Positions 8,161-17,770 of a stretch of DNA of 50,724 nt are shown piece after piece. How positions within the stretch are numbered: the stretch's first letter is position 1; each line of letters starts with the position of its first letter. A model generated the notes under the pieces. That model made no database searches. It saw only the letters and a program-made list of their open reading frames with translations, and was not told where the DNA came from. The position numbers were made by a program, and so were the translations under genes. This DNA comes from an uncultured Prevotella sp. (GTDB lineage: Bacteria; Bacteroidota; Bacteroidia; Bacteroidales; Bacteroidaceae): the NCBI GenBank assembly GCA_900322035.1, contig ONYL01000032.1, forward strand, positions 1 through 50,724. Reading direction: 5' to 3'.

Positions 8161-11100
8161 ATGAAGCATTGGTCATCAATTCATCGAAGGATAATGGTTG
8201 TGGTGTCGGTTTTGGCTGCCACCTGCGCACTTGCCATGCCTTTTATGCAGGACGATCTCACCCGCCGCCAACAACAACAAAAACGCCAACAACAGCAACA
8301 GCAAAACCAACGTCAGGGCATTCGTCCGGAAAATAATGCCCAGCCGCAGGACGACAAGACCAAGAACAAGCCAAAGATCGAGGTGAAGAGCCAGGCTGTG
8401 AGCGCCGACGAAGAGGAGATTCCCGACTCGCTGCTCCATCCACGCTGGCAGATCCAGCGCACCACTCCCATCACCTACGACGATCTCGACCAGAATCCAG
8501 CCGACTTGAAACGTCCCGACAACCTCAAGCAGGATGTCGTCTACAACGACACCCTCGACCGATACGTCATCGGCTCGAAGATCAGCGACACCTACCTCAA
8601 CGCGCCCATCATGATGACGCCCGAGGAATATCGCAAATGGGTGGAGCGCAGGTCGCTGCAACAATATTTCAAGGACAAGAATGCGGAAATCTACCAAGCA
8701 AAAGGCAAGGAGAAATTCGACTTCACCGACATGCACTTCGACCTCGGGCCGGCTGAGAAAATCTTCGGTCCAGGCGGCATTCGCATCAAAACGCAGGGAA
8801 CAGCCGAACTGAAGTTTGGTGCCACACTGAAAAACATCGACAACCCGTCGCTCCCCATTCGCAACCGCAAGACGACGACGATGGACTTCGACGAGAAGAT
8901 CAACCTCAACATGAACGGCAAGGTGGGCGATAAGGTGAACATGAACCTCAACTACAACACCGACGCGACCTTCGACTATGACGCACAGAACCTTAAATTG
9001 AAATACGACGGTAAAGAGGACGAGATCATCAAGCTCGTAGAGGCCGGCAACATCTCCTTCCCCAGCAACTCCTCGCTCGTGAAGGGAGCCAGCTCTCTCT
9101 TCGGACTGAGAACCGACATGCAGTTTGGCAAACTGAAACTGCAAACCGTGTTCTCGCAGAAAAAGTCTTCCACTAAGACGGTGAGCAGTAAGGGCGGCGT
9201 ACAGCTGACACCCTTTGAGATCGATGTGGCCAACTACGAAGAAAACCGCCACTTCTTCCTCTCCCAGTATTTCCGCGATCACTATGCGCAGGGCATGAGC
9301 ACGCTGCCCAACATGACTACCGGCATAAATATCAACCGCGTGGAAATCTGGGTGACCAACAAGACCGGAACGACCTCCAACACCCGTAACATCGTAGCAC
9401 TCACCGACCTGGGCGAAAACTCGAAGGTGAGCAATCCGAGGTGGAGCACAACGGGGCAACCCGTACCCTCCAACAACGCCAACACCGAATATGGCGAGAT
9501 GGTGGGCAGCTACAATGCCGCGCGCGACATCGACCAGGTGTCGACCACTCTCGACGGAGCCGGACTCGTGGGCGGTACAGACTACGAGAAGATCGAGAAG
9601 GCACGCCTGCTATCACCTTCTGAATACACGGTCAACCAAGCTTTGGGCTACGTCTCGCTCAACTCTACGCTCCAGACCGACCAGGTGCTGGCCATTGCCT
9701 ACGAATACACCTACGGCGGAACGTCCTATCAGGTGGGTGAGTTCGCCTCCGACATCACCGACATCAACCAGGCCCTCTTTGTGAAGTCGCTGAAAAACAC
9801 CAGCAACAACCCGCAGCAAGGCAACTGGAATCTGATGATGAAAAACGTCTACAATCTTGGCAGCTCAACGATAGAGAAGGAAAAGTTCCGCCTCGACGTG
9901 AAATATCAAAGCGACACGGCGGGCGTCTACATCTCCTATATCCCCGAGCAGCAGGTGAAAGCACAGACCATCATCAAACTTTTAGGCGCCGACCGCCTCG
10001 ACAACAACAATAAAGCTCACCCCAATGGCTACTTCGACTACGTGGAAGGCTACACGGTGAGCAAGGGCCGCGTGTTCTTCCCCGAACCCGAGCCCTTCGG
10101 CCGCTACATGTACAACTACTTGGTGCAGCATGGCGTGAGCGCCGACGTAGCTGAGAAGTATGCCTTCACCGAGCTCTATGACTCCATCAAGACCGTAGCC
10201 AAGCAGATAGCCGAAAAAGACAAATATATGCTCGTGGGCCAATACCGCGGCACATCGGCCAATGTGATTTCCTTGGGTGCCTACAACGTGCCACAGGGAT
10301 CGGTGGTGGTCACGGCTGGCGGCGTCACCCTCACCGAGGGCAGCGACTACAGTGTCGACTACAGTGGCGGAACGGTGACGATCCTCAACCAGAGTATCAT
10401 CGACGCCGGCACCAACGTGAGCGTATCACTCGAAAGCAATACCGACTACAGCCAGGAACGCAAGACGATGTTCGGCGTGAACTGGGAATACGACTTCAGC
10501 AAGAACTTCCTGTTGAGCGGTACGCTGATGCACCTCTCCGAACAGGCCCTTACTTCAAAGGTCAACATGGGCAACGAGCCGCTGAACAATACCATCTGGG
10601 GCCTTAACTTGAACTGGAAGAAGGAAAGCCAGTGGCTCACCAATATCCTCGACAAGCTGCCTTTCCTCCATCTGACCCAGCCCTCCCAAATCTCCTTTAC
10701 GGGAGAGTTTGCCCAGCTCATCGCCGGGCAGAGCAAAGGTACTCAGGACAAGGCCTCATATATCGATGACTTCGAGAACTCCACCAACAAGATCAGTATT
10801 CTCTCGCCGACATCGTGGATGCTGTCGAGCGTGCCGTCGATGTTCCCCGAGTCAAGCGACAAGACCACGCTCCGGTCGGGTTACAACCGGTCACTGCTGT
10901 CGTGGTACACCATCGACCCGCTGTTCACGCGCCGCTCCTCCTCACTCACTCCCGGTCATATCCGCAGCGATTTGGAGCAGCTGTCCAACTACTACGTGCG
11001 CGAGATCTACGTCAACGAACTCTATCCCAACCGCAACCAGAGCACCTACAACGGCGCCACGGCCACCCTATCGGCTCTCAACCTCACTTATTACCCCAAT

Positions 11101-14100
11101 GAGCGCGGGCCTTACAACTTTAATCCCGATGTCAACAGCGATGGCACGCTCAACCATCCCACGCAACACTGGGGCGGCATGATGCGCAAGATCGACAATA
11201 GCGACTTCGAGGAGAACAACATCGAATATATCGAGTTCTGGATGCTCGACCCCTTCATCTACAGCCGTGAGGAGGGCAAGGCCTCGGAATATGGCGGCGA
11301 CCTATACTTCAACCTCGGTGAGGTGTCGGAAGACGTGCTCCACGACGGCAAGAAATTCTATGAGAGCGGTATGCCCGTCGACGGCTCCACCAACTGGACC
11401 GAGACCCAGTGGGGACGCATTCCCAACCAGGCTACGGTGACCTACGCCTTTGCTACGACCAAAGGCAGCCGTGCCTTGCAGGATGTCGGCCTCAACGGTC
11501 TCAACGATGAGCAGGAGCTGGCTTTCGCCCCCTACAAGTCCTACCTTGACGAAGTGCAGTCGAAGGTGTCAGCACAGGTATGGGACAGCATACAAGCCGA
11601 TCCCGCCGCCGACGACTACCACTACTTCCGCGGTACTGACTACGACCAGATGCAGGCCTCCATCATCCGCCGCTATAAGTACATCAACAATCCGCAGGGC
11701 AACTCGCCCGACAACGAGAGCCGCACAGAGACCTACGATACATCCTACAAGACCACACCCGACGTGGAGGACATCAACCAGGACTACACGCTCAACGAAT
11801 ACGAGAAATACTATCAGTATCACGTCTCCATCCGTCCCGAAGACCTTGTGGTGGGCCAGAACTTCATTGTAGACAAGCGCGAGACCACACCCGGACTGCG
11901 CAAGGGCGGACGCGGCAAGGCCGACTGGTATCTTTTCCGCATTCCACTCGACGAGTTTCAACAGAAGGTGGGCAGCATCAGCGACTTCTCCAGCATCCGT
12001 TTCATCCGCGTCTTCGTCACCGGATTCGCCCACCCCATCACCCTCCGCTTCGGATCGCTCGACCTCGTGCGTGGCGAGTGGCGCACCTACAACCAGAATC
12101 TCACATCGAGTGCTGAGACGGGCTCGATGACCACCGCTTCGGTCAACATCGAGGAAAACAACGACAAGACTCCTGTCAACTACGTGCTGCCTCCGGGCAT
12201 CTCGCGTGTGCAGGACCCTACGCAGCCGCAGCTTGTGGAGAACAACGAGCAGTCGCTCTCGATGACGGTCAACAACCTGAGCACCAACGAGTCGAAGTGT
12301 GTCTACAAGAACACCACCCTCGACCTGCGCCAGTACAAGCAGCTGCAGATGTTCATCCATGCCAATGCCTTCGAGCAAAACACCACCAACCTGCAGGACA
12401 ACCAGCTGGCCGCCTTCATCCGCCTCGGCTCCGACTATAAGAACAACTACTATGAATATGAGATTCCCCTCAAGCTCACGGCTCCCGGCAACTACAACAA
12501 ATATAGCACGACCGACAAGGAGATCGTATGGCCTGAGGACAACATGCTCAACATCCCTCTTGAGGCCCTCACCACTCTGAAGCGCGACCGCAACAAAGCA
12601 CGCGCCAACGGTCAGGCTTCCTACAACCAGCCCTACTCCGCCTACGACAGCAACAAGCCCAACAACAAGATGACCGTGATGGGCAATCCTTCACTGGGCG
12701 AAGTGAAGACCATCATCATCGGTGTGCGCAACCTCTCTGGCGACCAGAAGAGCGGTGAGGTGTGGTTCAACGAACTCCGACTGCGCGAATACACCAACGA
12801 CGGCGGTTGGGCCGCCCAAGGCAACCTCAACATCCAGCTCTCCGACTTCGGAACACTCAACCTTCAAGGCAAGTACGCTACAGCCGGATTTGGAGGGCTC
12901 GAGGAAGGTGTGCAGGAGCGGTCGACCGACGACAACGGATCCTACACCTTCACCACCAACTTGGAGTTGGGCAAGTTCTTCCCCGACAAGGCCAAAGTGA
13001 CCATACCTCTCTATTATAGTGTTAGCAAAGAGCGCGTAAAGCCCAAATACAATCCGCTCGACACCGATATGAAACTCAGTGAGTCGCTCGATGCCGCGGC
13101 CTCAGAAGAGCGCGACTCTATAGAGAGTATAGCTATCACGAAGACCGTCAACACCAACTTCTCCATCTCCAATGCCAAGATCGGTATTGCCACCAAGCGC
13201 CACCCCATGCCCTACGATCCGGCCAACTTCAGCTTCTCCTACAGCCATTCCCACCGGCACACACAGGGAAAGACCACGGTATATGAGAACGAGGACGCAT
13301 GGCGGGGGGCCATGGATTACAACTGGACACCCAACTTCAAACCTTTGGAGCCCTTCAAAAAGATTAAATCAAAATCGAAGTACTGGGATATCCTCAAGCG
13401 TTTCGGTCTCAACTGGCTGCCACAAAGCGTAGGATTCAACTCGGAAATCACCCGTAACTACTATGAGTTGCAGGAGCGCGACATGGAGTCGACCGAGAAT
13501 AATCAGCTGCCGCTCACTTTCAGCGAGCAGTTCTTGTGGAACAGAGAGTTTCAGCTGCGCTGGGATCTTACCAAGAACCTGCACATGAACTTCCAAAGTG
13601 CCACCAACGCCGAGATTGAGGAACCCTACACTCCCATCAACAAGAACCTCTACCCCGATCATTATGAGGCATGGAAAGACTCAGTGAAGCAGAGCCTGCG
13701 CCACTTCGGTACTCCATTGAGTTACAACCAAAGCTTCCAGGCCAGCTATCAGCTGCCGCTCAACCTCATCCCCATCTTCGACTGGATCAACAGCAATGCC
13801 TCCTACAACTCCACCTACAGCTGGCAGCGCGGAACGCAGCTTGAGGACAGCACCGATTTAGGCAACACCATCATCAACAACCGCACGTTCACTATCGACG
13901 GAACGCTGAACCTCGTGAAGCTCTACAACCACATACCCTTCCTCAAGAAAACCAATGAGCGATTCGACAAAGACAACCGCGCCGGCCGCCGTCGAGACGT
14001 CGATGGATTGAGAGCCCAAATGAACAACAAGGCTCCAAGAAACAACAAGGGACAGAACTCCTCGAAGGAAGACCAAAAGGCTGAAGAACAGAAAGGCAAC

Positions 14101-15825
14101 CTGCCCAAGAACAAGAACACCTTTGAGAAGGAAATCATCCTACGCCCCGACACGACGATCACGGTGAAGCACAACAAAAAGTCGCGCCGACTCATCGTCA
14201 TGGCCAAGACTGCCGACGGCAAGCCCTACAAGCTGCGCTACCGCCGCAAGGACGACAACACGATCATCATCACCAACAAGGTGGACTCTCTCTTGAAACT
14301 GAAACTCAGCGTCACCGCCAAAGCTCCTCTCGACGAACAGAAGTGGTACCGCACGGCCCAGTCGGCAGCACGCCTGCTGATGATGGTGCGCAATGTCAGC
14401 ATGAGCTACACCAACCGCTACTCGATGTCGCTGCCGGGATTCATGCCCAAGGTAGGTGATGCGTTCGGACAGAGCCGCAACACCGGCGTGATGTCGCCGG
14501 GCCTCGACTTTGCCTTCGGCCTCATCGGCGACGACTATATCGAGAAGGCACGCCGCAACGGGTGGCTGCTCAACAACGATTCTGTGGCAACGCCGGCAAC
14601 AACCAACAAGAGCGAGGACCTGCAGCTGCGCATGACCCTTGAGCCTGTGAGAAACTTCAAGATCGACCTCACCGCCACACGGGCCACAACACGCGGCAGA
14701 AGCATACAATATATGTATCGAGGCAACCCAATGACCGAGAGCGGAACGTTCAACATGACCACCATCTCACTCAAGAGCGCCTTCGAAGGCATCGGCGACG
14801 CTACCAATGGCTATCAAAGCAAGAGCTTCAACAAGTTCTGCAACTCCCTCGAAGGCTACCGCCAACGAGTCGAGGCCCAATATGCGGGTGCAGTCTATCC
14901 CGCAGGTTCGTCGCTTGCCGGTAAGACCTTCGACCCGGCCAACGGTGGTGTAGACAAATACAGTGCCGATGTGATGGTGCCAGCATTCCTATCGGCCTAC
15001 ACCTCCTCGGGAGGAGGAAAGCTTGATATCTTCCCCTCACTGGCACGCATGTTACCCAACTGGACCATCCGCTACAGTGGACTCGGCAAACTGCCTTTCC
15101 TGCGCGACATCTTCAAGAGCGTCAACATCAACCATGCTTATCGTAGCATTTTTGCCATTGGCTCCTACAGTTCCTACAGTACCTTCATGGAGTATATGAA
15201 CGGACTGGGATTCATAGAGAATACTACCACAGGCAGCCCTATGCCGAGCAGTATGTACAACGTATCGACAGTGAGCCTCAACGAGTCATTCTCACCCTTG
15301 CTCGGTGTCGACGTGACATTGAACAACAACCTCACGGCCAAGCTGGAATACCGTTCCACACGGGTGCTTTCGCTCTCAATGACCAGTGTCCAGCTCAACG
15401 AGGCCACCAGCCACGACTGGGTATTGGGGGCTGGCTACAAGCTCACCAACTTCAACCTCTTTGGCAGCGGCAACCACCGCAAGGTGAAATCCTCCAAGAA
15501 GGGCGGCGACGACGCAAAGAATCAGAACAACTCTAAGAATGGGCGTAACAGCAATACCACCGGACGAGATCTCAACCTGCGCCTCGACGTGAGTTTCCGC
15601 AAGCAGGCCAACGTCTCGCGCGACATCGCCTCTATGACCAGTTCGGCCAGTTCGGGCAACACGGCTTTCAAACTCAGTTTCACAGCCGACTATACCCTCT
15701 CCCGCATGCTGACAATGAGCTTCTACTACGACATGCAGAAGAATACGCCATTGCTCTCAAGCAGCAGCTATCCCACAACGACCCACGATTTCGGCTTCAA
15801 CATGAAGTTCTCGCTTACCCATTAA
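8161..15825 (+). CDS. sprA: T9SS outer-membrane translocon protein SprA (Sov)
   Basis: This 2554-aa protein is the size and type of SprA/Sov, the giant beta-barrel that forms the outer-membrane pore of the type IX secretion system. The signal peptide is at about 1-22 (start at ATG 8161; the in-frame GTG at 8101 would bury it). A Gln-rich segment follows (about 36-60). Later come segments typical of the family: repeated YEYTYGG/YNLGS-like barrel strands, SFTGEFAQLIAG...YIDDFE, EYIEFWMLDPF, and WFNELRLREY. A charged Lys/Asn-rich loop is at about 1940-1990, and the protein ends in an aromatic strand (FGFNMKFSLTH). No frameshift is visible over 7.6 kb. A terminator follows. Confidence 0.95.
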   Translation: MKHWSSIHRRIMVVVSVLAATCALAMPFMQDDLTRRQQQQKRQQQQQQNQRQGIRPENNAQPQDDKTKNKPKIEVKSQAVSADEEEIPDSLLHPRWQIQRTTPITYDDLDQNPADLKRPDNLKQDVVYNDTLDRYVIGSKISDTYLNAPIMMTPEEYRKWVERRSLQQYFKDKNAEIYQAKGKEKFDFTDMHFDLGPAEKIFGPGGIRIKTQGTAELKFGATLKNIDNPSLPIRNRKTTTMDFDEKINLNMNGKVGDKVNMNLNYNTDATFDYDAQNLKLKYDGKEDEIIKLVEAGNISFPSNSSLVKGASSLFGLRTDMQFGKLKLQTVFSQKKSSTKTVSSKGGVQLTPFEIDVANYEENRHFFLSQYFRDHYAQGMSTLPNMTTGININRVEIWVTNKTGTTSNTRNIVALTDLGENSKVSNPRWSTTGQPVPSNNANTEYGEMVGSYNAARDIDQVSTTLDGAGLVGGTDYEKIEKARLLSPSEYTVNQALGYVSLNSTLQTDQVLAIAYEYTYGGTSYQVGEFASDITDINQALFVKSLKNTSNNPQQGNWNLMMKNVYNLGSSTIEKEKFRLDVKYQSDTAGVYISYIPEQQVKAQTIIKLLGADRLDNNNKAHPNGYFDYVEGYTVSKGRVFFPEPEPFGRYMYNYLVQHGVSADVAEKYAFTELYDSIKTVAKQIAEKDKYMLVGQYRGTSANVISLGAYNVPQGSVVVTAGGVTLTEGSDYSVDYSGGTVTILNQSIIDAGTNVSVSLESNTDYSQERKTMFGVNWEYDFSKNFLLSGTLMHLSEQALTSKVNMGNEPLNNTIWGLNLNWKKESQWLTNILDKLPFLHLTQPSQISFTGEFAQLIAGQSKGTQDKASYIDDFENSTNKISILSPTSWMLSSVPSMFPESSDKTTLRSGYNRSLLSWYTIDPLFTRRSSSLTPGHIRSDLEQLSNYYVREIYVNELYPNRNQSTYNGATATLSALNLTYYPNERGPYNFNPDVNSDGTLNHPTQHWGGMMRKIDNSDFEENNIEYIEFWMLDPFIYSREEGKASEYGGDLYFNLGEVSEDVLHDGKKFYESGMPVDGSTNWTETQWGRIPNQATVTYAFATTKGSRALQDVGLNGLNDEQELAFAPYKSYLDEVQSKVSAQVWDSIQADPAADDYHYFRGTDYDQMQASIIRRYKYINNPQGNSPDNESRTETYDTSYKTTPDVEDINQDYTLNEYEKYYQYHVSIRPEDLVVGQNFIVDKRETTPGLRKGGRGKADWYLFRIPLDEFQQKVGSISDFSSIRFIRVFVTGFAHPITLRFGSLDLVRGEWRTYNQNLTSSAETGSMTTASVNIEENNDKTPVNYVLPPGISRVQDPTQPQLVENNEQSLSMTVNNLSTNESKCVYKNTTLDLRQYKQLQMFIHANAFEQNTTNLQDNQLAAFIRLGSDYKNNYYEYEIPLKLTAPGNYNKYSTTDKEIVWPEDNMLNIPLEALTTLKRDRNKARANGQASYNQPYSAYDSNKPNNKMTVMGNPSLGEVKTIIIGVRNLSGDQKSGEVWFNELRLREYTNDGGWAAQGNLNIQLSDFGTLNLQGKYATAGFGGLEEGVQERSTDDNGSYTFTTNLELGKFFPDKAKVTIPLYYSVSKERVKPKYNPLDTDMKLSESLDAAASEERDSIESIAITKTVNTNFSISNAKIGIATKRHPMPYDPANFSFSYSHSHRHTQGKTTVYENEDAWRGAMDYNWTPNFKPLEPFKKIKSKSKYWDILKRFGLNWLPQSVGFNSEITRNYYELQERDMESTENNQLPLTFSEQFLWNREFQLRWDLTKNLHMNFQSATNAEIEEPYTPINKNLYPDHYEAWKDSVKQSLRHFGTPLSYNQSFQASYQLPLNLIPIFDWINSNASYNSTYSWQRGTQLEDSTDLGNTIINNRTFTIDGTLNLVKLYNHIPFLKKTNERFDKDNRAGRRRDVDGLRAQMNNKAPRNNKGQNSSKEDQKAEEQKGNLPKNKNTFEKEIILRPDTTITVKHNKKSRRLIVMAKTADGKPYKLRYRRKDDNTIIITNKVDSLLKLKLSVTAKAPLDEQKWYRTAQSAARLLMMVRNVSMSYTNRYSMSLPGFMPKVGDAFGQSRNTGVMSPGLDFAFGLIGDDYIEKARRNGWLLNNDSVATPATTNKSEDLQLRMTLEPVRNFKIDLTATRATTRGRSIQYMYRGNPMTESGTFNMTTISLKSAFEGIGDATNGYQSKSFNKFCNSLEGYRQRVEAQYAGAVYPAGSSLAGKTFDPANGGVDKYSADVMVPAFLSAYTSSGGGKLDIFPSLARMLPNWTIRYSGLGKLPFLRDIFKSVNINHAYRSIFAIGSYSSYSTFMEYMNGLGFIENTTTGSPMPSSMYNVSTVSLNESFSPLLGVDVTLNNNLTAKLEYRSTRVLSLSMTSVQLNEATSHDWVLGAGYKLTNFNLFGSGNHRKVKSSKKGGDDAKNQNNSKNGRNSNTTGRDLNLRLDVSFRKQANVSRDIASMTSSASSGNTAFKLSFTADYTLSRMLTMSFYYDMQKNTPLLSSSSYPTTTHDFGFNMKFSLTH

Positions 15826-15869
15826 GCAGCTACTCACTAACCGAGACGCAAGGCACGCGCTTCACTACA

Positions 15870-15926
15870 ACTCACGTTTCTTTTTCTCCAATGCCAAGGA
15901 GAAGCGGGAACGTGAGTCTTTGTTTT
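15870..15926 (+). terminator. Terminator of sprA
   Basis: ACTCACGTT at 15870-15878 pairs with AACGTGAGT at 15909-15917, with inner pairing TTCTCC/GGAGAA, followed by CTTTGTTTT. Confidence 0.7.
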
Positions 15927-15933
15927 CCATATA

Positions 15934-15965
15934 TTTGCCTCTTTCCCAATTATTTTGTAATTTTG
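15934..15965 (+). promoter_or_regulatory. Promoter of PH-domain protein/dacB unit
   Basis: TTTG at 15934-15937 and TAATTTTG at 15958-15965 are 20 nt apart, a full match to the Bacteroidetes consensus. The ATG follows 10 nt later. Confidence 0.8.
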
Positions 15966-15975
15966 CAGTCGTTTT

Positions 15976-16395
15976 ATGAAACGTACATTTCAACGCAACT
16001 TCACCATTCAGGCTAAGTTGGGCTTAGTGGTGTTCCTCATCATGGCTGGTTACTTCTTTTGGCAGCGACAAGTACTGCCAGCATTGTTCATGTCATTGAT
16101 CGTCGTGGCCGTCTCCGAGAGGGTACTGCATTCGGCCTACACCTTTGATGGCGATGAACTCATCATCAACAAAGGACGCTTTGTCAGGCAACGCCGCATC
16201 CGCGTGGACGAGATCACGAACTGCCGCCGGATGCGCACCACCTTTGGCCTTGTCCACTATCTGCTTTTGGAATATGGGGCCGGACATTTGGAGACGGTAG
16301 AGCCTGCCATGGAGGAGGAATTCATCAAGGAACTGAACAAACGACTGCGCACATCAACCGACCGACAGTCGACTGCTAAAGATGGGAACGCATAG
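15976..16395 (+). CDS. PH-domain (bacterial) membrane protein
   Basis: This 139-aa protein has two closely spaced membrane segments (about residues 15-31 and 36-50), then a domain resembling bacterial pleckstrin-homology folds (about 52-130; SAYTFDGDELIINKGRFVRQ followed by RRIRVDEITNC). Proteins of this type are small membrane-anchored components of unknown specific role. It has its own consensus promoter, and its stop is 1 nt before the predicted dacB start, so the two are probably one operon; that may hint at a cell-envelope function. Confidence 0.65.
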   Translation: MKRTFQRNFTIQAKLGLVVFLIMAGYFFWQRQVLPALFMSLIVVAVSERVLHSAYTFDGDELIINKGRFVRQRRIRVDEITNCRRMRTTFGLVHYLLLEYGAGHLETVEPAMEEEFIKELNKRLRTSTDRQSTAKDGNA

Positions 16396-16396
16396 G

Positions 16397-17659
16397 ATGA
16401 AAAAATTGAATATGAGAATGAGGATGTTTCTGTCCCTGCTGTTGTCGCTTTGGCTTCTGCCAAGTCTGGCACAGACAGAGATTGAGGTAGAAAGCGACAG
16501 CATCGACGACACACTCACCATCGACACGCTTCAGGCCGACTCGGTGTCGATACCTTGGCCGCAATCCATTGCCTATCACATCAACCGGCTGTTAGAGGAC
16601 GACATGTTTCAGACGTCGCAGGTGGGCATCATGGTCTACGACCTCACCGCCGACTCTGCTATCTACTGCCACAACGAGCGCCAGCTCATGCGCCCGGCTT
16701 CTACGCTCAAAACCATCACCGCCATCACCGCCCTCGACCGTTTAGGTGGCAGCTATCAGTTCAAGACCGAACTCTGCTATACTGGCGACATCGCCGACGG
16801 AGTGCTAAAAGGCGACATCTATGTAGACGGTGGCTTCGACCCGCGATTCAATGTCGACGACATGCGGGCCTTTGTAGAAAGCCTGCACAAGATGGGCATC
16901 GACACGATCCGTGGCACGCTCTACGCCGACCGTTCGATGAAAGACGACAAGATGCTCGGCGAAGGTTGGTGCTGGGACGACGACAACCCTGTGCTCTCAC
17001 CTTTGGTCTTCTCACGCAAGGATGAGTTTATGGTCCGTTTCCGACGTGAATTGCAGGAAGCCGGCATCTACGTTGACGCTTTTACCTCCACGGGGCGCAA
17101 ACCAGCGGATGCCAAGTGCATCATCACGCGCTTCCACACCATCGACCAGATATTGATGAAGATGCTCAAGGAGAGCGATAACCTCTATGCCGAATCGATG
17201 TTCTATCAGATTGCCGCCTCCACAGGAGAGCGGCCCGCAACGGCTTCCGACGCCCGCCGAATCATCAACCGGTTGCTTCAAAAAGTGGGACTCGACCCCA
17301 AACGATACCAGATTGCCGACGGGTCGGGGCTCTCCTTATACAATTATGTAAGCCCTCAACTCGAAGTGCGCATGCTGACTTACGCATGGAAGAACCAGAA
17401 CATCTATCTCCACCTGTACCCCTCCCTGCCCATTGCCGGCGTTGACGGCACACTGCGCAACCGCATGCGCGGCTCGTTCACCAACGGCAACGTACATGCC
17501 AAGACGGGTACCGTGACAGGCATCAGTTCACTGTGCGGCTATTGCCGCGCTGCCAATGGCCATGAACTGTGCTTCAGCATCATCAATCAAGGACTGATGA
17601 ACGGTCGCAACGGACGCCGTTTCCAGGATCGAGTGTGCACGATCCTTTGCCAGCCATAA
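16397..17659 (+). CDS. dacB: D-alanyl-D-alanine carboxypeptidase/endopeptidase (PBP4-type)
   Basis: This 420-aa periplasmic protein is a class C, PBP4-like penicillin-binding protein (peptidase family S13). Such enzymes remove terminal D-Ala and cleave cross-links in peptidoglycan. The active-site motifs are in order: Ser102-T-L-Lys105, Ser260-D-N, and Lys369-T-G. A signal peptide spans about 1-25. I prefer ATG 16397 (MKKLNMRMRM...) over the ATG at 16382, which would overlap the previous gene and move the charged n-region. It is transcribed with the upstream PH-domain gene. Length is at the short end of the family, consistent with a compact inserted domain. Confidence 0.9.
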   Translation: MKKLNMRMRMFLSLLLSLWLLPSLAQTEIEVESDSIDDTLTIDTLQADSVSIPWPQSIAYHINRLLEDDMFQTSQVGIMVYDLTADSAIYCHNERQLMRPASTLKTITAITALDRLGGSYQFKTELCYTGDIADGVLKGDIYVDGGFDPRFNVDDMRAFVESLHKMGIDTIRGTLYADRSMKDDKMLGEGWCWDDDNPVLSPLVFSRKDEFMVRFRRELQEAGIYVDAFTSTGRKPADAKCIITRFHTIDQILMKMLKESDNLYAESMFYQIAASTGERPATASDARRIINRLLQKVGLDPKRYQIADGSGLSLYNYVSPQLEVRMLTYAWKNQNIYLHLYPSLPIAGVDGTLRNRMRGSFTNGNVHAKTGTVTGISSLCGYCRAANGHELCFSIINQGLMNGRNGRRFQDRVCTILCQP

Positions 17660-17733
17660 GTCCAACTTCTCTTCGACAACTGCTGGAGCTCAAAAAATCT
17701 CACCATTGTCTTCTTTACCCATCAAAATTGTTG

Positions 17734-17741
17734 TATCTTTG
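17734..17741 (+). promoter_or_regulatory. -7 box of PIF1-like helicase gene
   Basis: TATCTTTG lies 29 nt before the helicase ATG. No good TTTG stands at the expected distance; the nearest TTG is 25 nt upstream, so only the -7 element is supported. Confidence 0.5.
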
Positions 17742-17770
17742 CATGAAAGCAAAAGCAACCTTTCGTTATC

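Noticed and set aside
8176-9459. 427-aa minus-strand frame opposite sprA
   Set aside because: Shadow of the high-GC sprA coding strand; no family signature.
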